A stretch of 64,000 bases of DNA from Prorocentrum cordatum (lineage: Eukaryota; Sar; Dinophyceae; Prorocentrales; Prorocentraceae): contig CAUYUJ010014349.1 of the NCBI GenBank assembly GCA_963575745.1, positions 1 to 64,000 of the forward strand, written 5' to 3'. Both the position numbers and the translations under genes were made by a program. Under the pieces are notes generated by a model. That model worked only from the letters and a program-made list of their open reading frames with translations, did not search any database and was not told the DNA's origin. Positions within the stretch are counted from its first letter, which is position 1; the number at the start of each line of letters is the position of its first letter. Of the stretch, positions 40,048 through 49,885 are shown in pieces.

Positions 40048-42591
40048 ACTCGTGTTTCCCCGTCTCCTTCCCTTCCTCCGACTCCCTCTGCGGGTCCTTC
40101 CTCGTCTCCTCCTTTTCCTCTTCCTCTTCCTCCCCCGTCTCTTCCCCCGACAGCGACGGGTCGGCGGCTGCGGCGGCCGGAGGACGTACCCGCGTGCATT
40201 CGCGCGGCCAGGGCTGTCAGCTTACCGCCCGAGGTCAAGCGGGCTCGGACGGAGACACCGGGGGCCAGCAGAGGCGGGGAGGCCGAGCCTCCCGAGGCGG
40301 CGCCTGCGGACCCGAGGGTCACCTCCTCACCCTCCGGTGGTGGTGTGGTTGATCCTCCTCCCGGCCTCTCGTCCTCCTCCTCCCCTCCAGGCGGTCCAGG
40401 CGATCCTGGCCAGGCCAGGAGTATCAGAGTCGGAGTGGAGCGATCGAGGCCCGTGGCCGAGGCCGTTCAAGACCTCGAGGCCCGAGGCCGCCCTCGGTCC
40501 AGGTCACCCTTCAGCCACGGATCTGTCGAGGGTTTCTGGGTGGTCCCGGGATCCGACGGCTGGGCCTGGACTCCGCCGGTCCGCGCTGAGCGACTCGACG
40601 AGAGCTTTCAAGACGGCGGCGTTTTCGCGGCGAGTCGTGGCGGGGAGGTGTCTCTCAAGAAGCTCAGCCCGGCCGAGAGGGCCAAGTTTGCCATTTCGGA
40701 CGACAAAGAGTGGAAGGCGATGGGAGGTTCGGGAGCCGTGGAAGTAATACCGCCCAAGAAGGCGAGCGTGGTGCGCGAGCAGCAGCCCGAGAGGATCATA
40801 ACCTCGCGCATGGTCAGAAGGTGGAAGCCCCTGGAGGGTACCTTTGCTCAGCCGGAAGCAAAATCTCGGTGGTGCGTGCATGGCCACCGGGATCCAGACT
40901 CTGGGGCCCTGGCTGTCTACGCACCGACGCCCCAGACGACCTCCATCATGATGTTCCTCCAGATATTGATTAACCTCGGAATGCTGGGCGACATCGCAGA
41001 CGTAAAGAACGCATTCTGTCAATCCGACCCCACGCGTAGGACACAAGGTGAGATCTATGTTGAGCCCTGCGAGGGTATCAACGTAGAGCCAGGCTCGCTC
41101 ATTCGGCTTAAGGTCAACGTCTACGGTCTGGACGACGCCCCCATGGCGTGGCGACGGACAGTCGTGGGTTTTCTTGAGCAGCATGGCTTCGTGAGGAGCC
41201 TGCTTGAGCCATGCTGGTGGGTCAAGTATGACAAGAACGGAGATATTCTGAACATGATGCTCCTTGAGGTTGACGATTTCATGATCGCCAGCGCCTCTCC
41301 GGAGGCCAGGTCATGGATCAGACGGACCCTGGAGTCCCGCTTTAAGTTCGGAAAATATCGCGACTGTCACGACGGCCCAGTAGACTTCGCCGGCCGGCGC
41401 CTGTCTTTCGGACCCCAGAAGATAATCGTGGACCAGGAAAAGTTCATCTTAGAGGAAGTGAGGGCTTTGTCAGTTGCCAAAGGTCGGATGTCGAAGAAGG
41501 ACGAACCCCTCGAACCAGAAGAGTTCAAGATGCTCCGCTCCCTCGTCTACAAATTTAACTAGGTGGGCCGTGAGACACGTCCCGAGGCCGCCGGTATTGC
41601 TAGTATTTTAGCCAGCAGGTTGAAATCTCCGACCATTTACGACATCCAGTGTGCCAACAAGTTGGTTCGTCACTTGCGTGCGTCAGCGTCCCGTGGTCTG
41701 ACAATCTGGAAGTTAAATCCCGAACAGATGGCGTTCGTGTCGTTCTCCGATGCAGGAGGCGTGGGTGCCAACATCAACCAGGACGATGACCGGGGTCTTC
41801 CAGACGATCCGACCCAGGGCGCGTGGATGGTTCTGACCACAGACCGCTCCGTCCTGGGCAACCACGCCGTCAAGGCCTCCATCATTGGATGGCGCAGCAG
41901 CAAGCTGAGAAGGAAAGTGCCGTCGACCCTCGCGGGCGAGACCCAGGCTCTGTCTGCCGCAGTTGCCGAAGTCGAATTCCTTCAGGTGCTTTACAGGGAT
42001 GTGGTTTTCGGAGACGTCGACGTTCCAGAGTGTAGACGGGCCGCTGGCCCGTTTACCACCGTGCTGCGCCGAGACTGTCAGTTAGGCTCACGTGAAGATC
42101 AGATCCACGTGGTCGATGCCAAGTCAATTTACGACACCATGCAAAAAGAAGGCAACGCCAGTGCAAAAGACAGAAGAACGGCTTTAGACTTGGCTATTAT
42201 CTGTGAAGCACTGGAGAGGGCAAAGGGCAAGGTGAGGTGGGTCCCCCATGGTCGTATGCCGGTGGACCCCCTCACCAAGGACGACATCACCAAGAGTAAT
42301 GCCGCCCTCTCGGAGCTCATGACCCATGGTAGGTTGATCTTAGTCGATGAGTGTTCGGAGCTAGAGCGGAGGAAGTCCACTCCTGGCCTCAAGGACCGCT
42401 CACAAGCTGCATCCAGGAGAGAGTTAGGCAACGACAGCATGATCTCCTGGAATGAGTTCCTGGCCCTGGACCCGGACTCCGGTGGTGGTGGTGGTGTGGT
42501 GGTCGGTCCTCCCTCCTCTCTCCTCCTCTCCTCCTCTTCCTGCGCCCCCGGGCCGGCCGGCGCTTCTCTTGCCTCTCAATCTTTTCAGTAG
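39545..42591 (+). pseudogene. Copia-like pol 3' half: linker, reverse transcriptase, RNase H
   Basis: Plus-strand half of a Ty1/copia-type polyprotein without its 5' end. 39545-40047 encodes the Pro/Ser-rich linker that follows integrase and is a 503-bp inverted copy of 42852-43354. The RT lies at about 40750-41560, with DVKNAFCQSD (41000), VYGLDDAPMAW (41120) and LEVDDFMIAS (41265), where the usual YVDD is EVDD. RNase H follows at about 41700-42330: SFSDAGG, LAGETQALS, HVVDAKSIYD and DRRTALDLAI supply the D-E-D-D set. Breaks are a change of reading frame between the linker and RT near 40040 and an in-frame TAG at 41560-41562 between RT and RNase H. It cannot be expressed as one protein. Confidence 0.9.
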
Positions 42592-42720
42592 TTTCTGCCT
42601 TGCCTCAGAGCGAGACCGGGGGGGTTTCCCGTTTCGCTGTACTGCGCGATTTTGTGTTCTTGTCCCAGGGAAGGGTCTCTGACAGCCAGAGATGCTGAAC
42701 CTAGGAGAAAGTTTGACGAG

Positions 42721-42841
42721 TGTGATAGATGGGCACATTCGTTAAATATAGGTTCAGCACTTAGAGGGCGAGTCTAGTTCTGACCGTGATTCGCCCTGTG
42801 GCTCAAGGGATAAACATATGCTTTCTCCTCCTGCTGCCACA
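42721..42841 (+). mobile_element. 3' LTR of the rearranged copia element (121 bp)
   Basis: Starts TGTGATAGATGGGCAC and ends CTGCTGCCACA, so it has TG...CA ends. Its inverted copy of the same length is at 49765-49885, with few differences. It lies 130 bases after the RNase H frame. The preceding AGGAGAAAG may be part of the polypurine tract, though not adjacent. Confidence 0.85.
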
Positions 42842-42851
42842 AGTAGAGGAG

Positions 42852-43354
42852 GGCGCCCCCCCGGGACCGCCGTCTGAAGCGCTCTGGTCCTCTCCCCCCC
42901 GGGGTGACGGGAGGGCCGTGGGAGGCCCGGAGTCTTCCCGCGACTCGGGAATCGAGGGAAGCTGAGAGGGCGGCTGAGCCGTCGTCGAGCCCGCCCTCGA
43001 GGCCCGACTCCCCCGAGAGAAAGACAAAGGACCGTTCACGGAGGGCTGAGGTCGAACAACAGACGGGGGCTCCTCGGCGGACGGGACCCCCGGACCCGGC
43101 AGCCTGGGCCCGGTGTCCTCCTGGACCTGAGCCGGCTCGTCCCAAGCCGCATCAGGAGGGGGTCCCTCCCGGGCGACGTCCACCGCGGAGACCCGGCGGG
43201 TTCCCGCAGCCCGAAGAAGCTCCTGCCATTGAGGGTCCTGAGCCAGCTGGATGCCGTATTCCTCCTCTGAGCTGGCCAACCTAAGCTGCTCGACACTGCA
43301 CTTCCAGAGACGAGCACGAACTGCCACCCAGGCAGTCCCCCCCTCACACAGCAC
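42852..43354 (-). repeat. Inverted repeat arm, right (503 bp)
   Basis: Encodes the same linker as 40047-39545, inverted. A 10-base filler, 42842-42851, separates it from the plus-strand LTR. Confidence 0.9.
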
Positions 43355-46300
43355 AACGACCCCGGGGCCCGTCCATCCGTCTCGCCTCCGGCCGAGGGCG
43401 TCGGCCTTCGATGAGATGCGAGAGAAATGCCTCCAGACGAAAACCCATTGACCGGGAGTGAAGGTCTGAACGTTCGGCGCTTTGGCTCTCGAGGCACGGC
43501 TTATCTTCTCGCGCGAAGTGACCTCCATGGCGAGCCTCCGGGCCGCCGTTCTAACCTCTTGCGCCCGCGCAAACTCAGCTCCCGCTTGGTCCTGCTCGGA
43601 GGGGGGACGGACTGCGTCTTGCCATCCAGGCAACCCCTTATGATCGTCACTCAGAATGTCATGAGGGAGTCGGGGATTTTCTCCGAACACCAACTGGAGG
43701 GGTGAGAACCCGCCACGGTGCCAGTAGCGGTTCTTGTGTGCCACGAGCTCGGTGATCAGATCGTCCAATTCCTGGAGATCGGCTGGGAGGAATGGTCCTG
43801 ACTCCAGCTCGGCCTTCACTCTGTCCTTCACCCATCCGCCGTGACGTTCCACCCTGCCGTTTTGCCAGGGGGAGTCCGCGTCACAGACATGTTGGCACAC
43901 CCCCCACTGTTCCATGCCCCGAGCGAACCTGGACCCAAACTCCGAACCTCCGTCGGAGATAACGAAGTGAGGCGCACCAAACGGCCGGATCCAGCACTGA
44001 AGGAACGCCGACCAGACAGTGACCGATCGAGCGTCGGCAACGCGAACCACCACCTGCAAGTTGGATCCGTGGTCCACCACATTGAGGTAAGGATGCGTGA
44101 TCCCTTGGAAGTCCAAGTAGAAGAGATCAACGCCCACGATGTGGTTGAACCGAAAAGTGCGGGGGATGGCCACTCGCCTGTGCGCACCAGTCCTGGCTCG
44201 CTCGTCGCACTCGGAGCACCGAAAACCCCGACGAACCCACCTGAGAAGATGCTGCTTGGTGCCTCCTGCTCGCAGGACTCTAATGAACTTACGAATCTCC
44301 GGATGACCCATGTTCACGTGGATTTTATACAGCAACCTCTTCTCATCTTCTGAGGGCTCCGGCTCGGGATCCGGACTGGCCTTGGTGGCCTGGGACGGTC
44401 CCCGGGTCTCAGGTTCGTCCCCGCTCTCCGCGTCGGAGGCCTCACCTTCCACGTCTTCCGCTCCTGCCTCGGGAAAGCTCCCCTCGACCAGATCCCCCCA
44501 GGAAGGACGCTGATGACTCGAGGCCCCACTCCACTGCTCCGAAATCGCTCTGGACACCGTCCTGACAAACTGCACCGGATAGCGCCCCGCCTTAGTGGTG
44601 ACACTACCGCCTTCAAGTATCGCATGATCGTGATCTCCGAGACAGAGGTGCCCCTCTAGCAACCTGGCGATGTGGGGGTGATTGGTCATGATGCCCGTGG
44701 GCTTCTTGTTAAGCCCCCGACCGTCCACGTTCAAACCCAAACGACACATATCGACCCTAAGACGCTTGACTCCTGGCAGAGACAGCACACACCGCATCAC
44801 CTCGGTCCTCCACGACGTGGCGTAGAGGGGGTGCTCGAAAGCAAAGTAGCGGCCCCGGGACACCTGGTACTCGGCGATTTCCATGCACAGGGTCAGGTCT
44901 CGAAGCCCGGCCAAGACCAGGCGATGCCAATCATCGGGGTCCATGCGATCGCGATTGAGGCTGTTGATCGCTGAAAACGCACGGCACTCGGAGCACAACC
45001 ATATGACCTCGGGAGCCTCCTCCCGAATGACCCTCCAGAGTTCCCTCACGTGACTTTTCCGAGACGCATCCCAACCCTGCTCAATGTCCCAGCTGGCCCG
45101 GGCTCCGAGGGGAGCCCCGGACCTCTCCACTTCGGGAGCGATGCGCGGAGGTGAGAAGACCTCCATAAAGGACACCTTGGAGCGACCCCTGGACGGAAAG
45201 CTCTCTGGGCCTCCCTCCTCGGAACGATTCGGACCTTCCCGGGAAGCTCTCTCGACCAGCGCTTTCCGAACCCGCGAACTGCACGACACCTCGTGGTCGT
45301 CGTTCCATAAATCTCCGTCGAGCCACTCTTGCTCGATCGGATCCCTGGTCGTGTCCCCGGAACCGAGAGAAGAGGACGAGGAGGAAGAGGGAGGCTGGCT
45401 TTTGCCAGCGCTACGGGCGCTGCCAGAGGCCGCACAGCCACAGAAGTGCTTAGTCAGTCCTAGCGACTGCGCCCTCGCGCCTCGCCGAGACTCTCGTGGG
45501 GATATCCCGTCCCGGGACGTCACTGCTCGAGACTTCCCGCGTCGCTCACGATCTCCCAACTGGCATCTCCCTCGGCTTCTGGAATGGTCTCGAGCGTCCG
45601 ATTGGCCGTAGGTGTCGTAGTCTCGATACGGATCGTAGTCGTCGTCGTTGTCTCCGTGGTGGCCGATGGCTGGCCACTCTGACGACTCTCTGGAGGAGGC
45701 GGTCCTGGTGGAGGCGGGGGCTGGGGCTCCAGGCTGCCCGAGGCCCCGCTGTTGACCACCCCCAGCTCTCCTTCGGTCGACATCTGGTAGTGTGCGTTCA
45801 GGAGATGCACCATCCCTGTCACCGCGTGCCCGATCTGCAGCATCATGTTGCCGAGCTGGCTCACTGACCCCTCGACGTTGCGCAACGAGTCTCCCATGTC
45901 GTTGATCCGCCGCTGCATGTCGTCGAAGTTCTCCGCCAGGTCCTCCAGGAACCCGAGGCTCTTCTTGACGTGCACCACGCTCTGGTAGATTTGTTGTAGT
46001 CCTTCCTGGACTTGAGTCGGCTGTTCCTGGGCCATCGTCACGACCTCCACCATGCGGTCCACCACTTGCTGGACACGACCGAGCTCTCGAAGAACCTCTG
46101 GTAGAGCTCCCAGCTGCCACTGCAGGCTCTGCATCAGCGTGCTGAGGCTGTTGACCGTCGTCAGTGCCGCTCGGCCTGCCTGGAACGCTGGGTCGTTCTG
46201 AAGAATCTCCACCGCACGTGCCGCCGAGGATGCTGCCGCCCGGGCTGCTTGCGCAGCTGAGGGCTGTGCTGGTGGCGCAGCTGGACCGACCCCCGCCTGA

Positions 46301-49300
46301 ATCCACGTCAGTCGTTCTCCGCAGCGAGTGCACTTGCTCCCGCTCCCGTGCTGGTTCCCGTAGTAGCGCACCTCGCTGGCCGGGTGAGGGCACTCGTTCG
46401 GGCTCACCTTGGGAAACGGCTTGGGAGGTGGCTTGCCGGCTGCTGGACCTGTGAGCTGCCCGGTCTGAGTAGGTGATGCCGAAGCTGCGGCTGCGCCCCC
46501 GTCCACCGCCATCGGAGCGGCTGGAGCCCCCGCTATCGGCGGTGGGGGAAGCGGCAGCTCGGTGGCGTCTCGATTCGGACTGCCAACTGCTGCCGCCGTG
46601 CCTGGTGTCGCTGTCGGTCCCCCTGGTGCCGTGGGCGGCACTGCTGGAGGCGCTGGTGGCCACTGAACTGCTGCCGCTGCCGCGTTCCAGAACCCCGGAC
46701 CCTGGAACTGACCCTGCGGTCCGAGTGGTCCCTGGGTGGATGGCCCCGGCGGTGGGAGCGGCTGCGGCATACCCTGATCTACTGTCTGATCGCTGTCCGA
46801 GCTGACGCCCGCGAGTGCCACGTTGCGGTGGGCAAGGAACTCCTCGGTGGCCTGCTTCGCCCCTGGCTCCTTCTTCTTTCCGGCAGCCGCCCTGATCGGC
46901 ATCCAGAGAAGGACCAGAGTCTTCATAATCAACGTCATCCTCATGGCGGCTGAGTGCCGCTGCTAACTGTGAAGGAAGCCTCCGGGTTCGGAGACAAAGT
47001 GCTGAAAGCTGATCGCGCAGGCTCGAGCCTAAAGTAGCTACGGACCTCGTGCCTTGGATGGCTTCGAGAGCTCCGAGGCCCCCGTCCCCGATGTCGTAGT
47101 CCTCGGCCCTCTTCACCTTAGCTTGTCCAAGAACCCCTGAGGCCTGGCCTGAACAAGCTCGCTGAGCCCGTGGCTGGAAGTGGTCCCCGATCCTCTCAAC
47201 GACCCGGGCGAACGCCATGTAGATCCCCAGGAACCCCGTGGCCAGGAGTGCACCTACGATCTTCTGAGAGTCCCCGAAGTCCTGGCTCGCTCTGGTCCTG
47301 GTCCTGGCCCTTGATCTCCTGAAACGCCCTGGGTGCCTTGCTAAGATGATGACGAGAAGGATGATATACTGCTGCACTGATCCGTCTGCCAGCATCTTCG
47401 GTGCCTGCCGACCTCCGAGCTGAAAAGATGAGGGCGACAGAAACGGGTACTTGTTCAGGGCCGAGGCTGGGACCTCCCACGGCTCCGAGACTGCACGCAC
47501 TATCTCTGCCATGCGGTGCCCGGAACCCAGACGAGTCAAAGTGACCTTGGGCTCTGGAGTGTCCAAACTCATCTCATTCCTCGGCAAGTCAATGACTGCA
47601 CCCAAGAACTCAAGCAAATTGACGCTGAGGATGTGAGGCACATTGTCCTCGAGCACCGTAGTCTCGACGATACCGAAGGCTCCTCCTAGGCACATCGGAA
47701 AGAGAATCGAGGCGAGCACAGTGGCGGCACCTCCCACCCCGTGCGCCGCCCTAGGCTTGCGATGTTGCCTGGGAATGACTTCGAAGCACATCCCGAGACC
47801 GGCCAACGCCTGCGACTCTCGATTCAGAGCCTCCAGTCCAACGAGATCGCTGCCGGCGCCGGGGTCCACAAGCCCCTGCGTCGACCCGGCGACCAGGTAG
47901 ACGTCGCTGGAGCCGAGCTCGACCTCGGCCTCCTCCCAGCTGGGGCAGGACAGGCTGCACCAGTCGTTGGAGTCTGTCGTGCACCCCTCGAACGAGTAGC
48001 CGTTGAGCACCTTGCGTCCCGAGGGGCCACTCGCTCGGTCTCTGGGAGGGTCTGGGCACTCCCTGCTCCAGTGACCCTTCTTGTCGCAATTCTTGCACCT
48101 CGTGACCTTCATGAGCTGCTGGAGCGACAGCTTGGGCTTGGACCCGCGGCCGCGACCTTGTCCCTTTCCTCGTCCTCGGTCTCCCTTCCGGCCCCGCCCG
48201 GCAGGATGAGCCCGAGGTTGAGGCTGGACACGATCGCCGCCGGCCTTGCCTCCGAAGTACTCCCTGTCGCGCTTCGCGGCCCTCTTCAGCTCCTTGTTCT
48301 GCTTCCAAGACCGGTCATTGGTGAGCATGATCAGGGCGTCGTCGACCTGGTCCTCCGTGAGGTTGAGATCGTCGATCTCGGCCAGTAGTGCTGCCTCGTC
48401 GAGGTCATCGTCGTATCCCTCATCCTCGTCGTAGTAGTCGTAGGATTCGATCTCGCCGTCGGACTCCTGGTCGTGACCACCGTCACCACCGTCGACCGGG
48501 GCGGAGGGAAAGGAGTGAGCTGCGCTGCCACTGGGTCCTACCTCACGTCCCGGGCCGAAGCCCTCAGTACTGGATGCCAGGTTGGCGCTCGCTCCGCGAG
48601 CCCCCGGCAGCAATCGTTCTGACCCGTAGGCGTCCATCTGTCTCAACGCCCACGCCACGTTGTCGTAGTCGAGTCGTCCTTGTGTGAGCGTTCGAAGGTT
48701 CTGAGCGCCCTGGGCCGAGAGCGCTGCACCTTCTTCTAGGAATAGTCCTTTGAGCTTAGGCGACATCCAGAGGTCGTGCCCCTCTGCCTCTAGCAGCTGG
48801 GCCTCGCGCCTGCACACGTAGGCTGTGAGGGTCTCCTTGGCGTCGCGGGTGGCCTCGAAGAGGGCCTTCCTCCCGGCGCGACGGAGATCATCCCCTTCTC
48901 GTTCTCCTGCCATGATGTCCATCCGTCCGATGAGGATGTCCAGCCAGCCCGGACCTGAGAGGTCCGCCTCTGGCACGTCGTCAAACTTAGACTGCATCGT
49001 CCAATCGAAAAGCTTGAGGAAACGCTCGGCCCGGCGCCAGACTGCCACGTCGGTGTTCTTGTCCCAGCGGCGGACGGCCTTGCGCCACCCTCGGTAGTGC
49101 GCCCAGCCGGGGAAGGCGGGCGGGTCCGAGTAGTCCCCGCGCTGCCATCCGCCGCCACTCCACTGCTGGCCTGGCCAGCTCTGGTCGGCCGTCCGCCAGT
49201 CGCCAGCACCCCAGCCGCCGGCACCCTGGCTGCCCGCGGCCCAGTCGCTGGTCCAGCGCCGAGCTGCCTCGCCGTTCTTCTGATCCTGCTGCTGGTTCGA

Positions 49301-49711
49301 GCCATCGCCGGCCGAGCCGGCTGCCGGGGACGCCTGGGTCCCGCAGCCTGGCTGAGCCTGCGACCAGGGGTCCTGTGTGGACCACGGGTCGGCGCTGGGC
49401 TCGTTCCAGCCGCTCCACGTCTGCACATGTCGTCCTGCTGCCTGAGACTCCTGAGTCTGGTTCTCCCTCATAGTCGTGGCGACTAACTTCTTGACCAGCT
49501 CTAGGAGCTCAGGGGTCACTCCTGGCGGTGTCGGTCCTGGGGGCGCCGCGCTGGCCGCGCTCCCGCCGCCCCGCTCACCATCGCCAGGAGTGGTGCCCTT
49601 CTCGCCCGTCACTCCGTCGTCGGGCATCTGCCGTGGATCCCCACACTTCCCAGTGCGCTGAGCGCAGCCGCGGCAGTGGCTCGCGAGCAGGGGTCCGGGC
49701 GCACCGATCAA
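42852..49711 (-). CDS. Copia-like gag-protease-(methyltransferase-like)-integrase polyprotein, truncated before RT
   Basis: The long minus-strand frame starts at 49711 and nominally covers 2302 residues; its last codons (to 42803) read into the inverted LTR. Order: gag with a Gly/Trp-rich N-terminus and the LKLFDWTMQSKFDDV core; a CCHC knuckle near residue 540 (CKNCDKKGHWSREC); an aspartic protease near 617 with VDPGAGSDLVG, where the usual T/S after D is P; a hydrophobic segment near 835 (KIVGALLATGFLGIYMAFA); a spacer; a methyltransferase-like block at about 1510-1700; integrase from about 1795 with HVNMGH...CSEC zinc ligands and catalytic D (LFYLDF), D (VISDGGSEF) and E (GRVERHGG). Between 46.9 and 45.5 kb the true coding frame is a different one (next entry), so this frame is not the real protein throughout. 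RT and RNase H are missing from this strand. Confidence 0.85.
44610..45185 (-). other. Cytosine-methyltransferase-like block inside the copia polyprotein
   Basis: About 190 residues. It opens with SFMEVFSPPRIAPE and SWDIEQGWDAS (like motif I, FxGxG and the acidic S-adenosylmethionine contact). It continues with IREEAPEVIWLCSECRAFSA, which sits where C5 methyltransferases have PPCxxFS with the catalytic Cys, and with GRYFAFEHP, which sits where they have ENV. The Pro-Pro of motif IV and the ENV triplet are changed, so activity is doubtful. The Cys is kept. Confidence 0.5.
45520..46944 (-). CDS. Spacer region of the copia polyprotein in the +1 frame
   Basis: This 474-residue frame overlaps the 2302-residue frame but has much better protein character: a Pro/Ala-rich stretch, a Cys/His motif (ECPHPASEVRYYGNQHGSG, then KCTRCGERLTW) near 46300-46390, and a long heptad coil (ELGRVQQVVDRMVEVVTMA onward) at about 45850-46100, followed by Pro and Thr runs. 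From memory, dinoflagellate copia polyproteins carry such a zinc motif and coil between protease and integrase, so this is probably part of the polyprotein, displaced by two compensating indels (near 46.9 and 45.5 kb). Programmed frameshifting or a separate product is possible but less likely. Confidence 0.65.
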   Translation of the reverse strand: MRMTLIMKTLVLLWMPIRAAAGKKKEPGAKQATEEFLAHRNVALAGVSSDSDQTVDQGMPQPLPPPGPSTQGPLGPQGQFQGPGFWNAAAAAVQWPPAPPAVPPTAPGGPTATPGTAAAVGSPNRDATELPLPPPPIAGAPAAPMAVDGGAAAASASPTQTGQLTGPAAGKPPPKPFPKVSPNECPHPASEVRYYGNQHGSGSKCTRCGERLTWIQAGVGPAAPPAQPSAAQAARAAASSAARAVEILQNDPAFQAGRAALTTVNSLSTLMQSLQWQLGALPEVLRELGRVQQVVDRMVEVVTMAQEQPTQVQEGLQQIYQSVVHVKKSLGFLEDLAENFDDMQRRINDMGDSLRNVEGSVSQLGNMMLQIGHAVTGMVHLLNAHYQMSTEGELGVVNSGASGSLEPQPPPPPGPPPPESRQSGQPSATTETTTTTTIRIETTTPTANRTLETIPEAEGDASWEIVSDAGSLEQ

Positions 49712-49750
49712 GGCTGCCCGCCGCTGCCCATGGCCACCTGCCGGGACCGC

Positions 49751-49762
49751 GCTCCGCTACCA
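49751..49762 (-). promoter_or_regulatory. Primer-binding site (initiator-tRNA-Met type)
   Basis: TGGTAGCGGAGC starts three bases after the LTR end on the minus strand. It resembles the complement of the 3' end of initiator tRNA-Met (TGGTAGCAGAG type in many eukaryotes) with one difference in the first eleven bases. This marks the 49765-49885 LTR as the 5' LTR. Confidence 0.7.
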
Positions 49763-49764
49763 AC

Positions 49765-49885
49765 TGTGGCAGCAGGAGGAGAAAGCAGATGTTTATCCCT
49801 TGAGCCACGGGGCGAATCACGGTCAGAACTAGACTCGCCCTCTAAGTGCTGAACCTATATTTAACGAATGTGCCCATCTATCACA
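49765..49885 (-). mobile_element. 5' LTR of the rearranged copia element (121 bp)
   Basis: TGTGATAG...GCCACA on the minus strand, the same length as the LTR at 42721-42841. Its outer edge at 49885 is the right boundary of the element. No matching 5-base duplication is found at 39540-39544. Confidence 0.85.

Noticed and set aside
42904-43705. Plus-strand frames across the minus-strand polyprotein
   Set aside because: GC-rich shadow frames opposite a well-supported gag-pol sequence.
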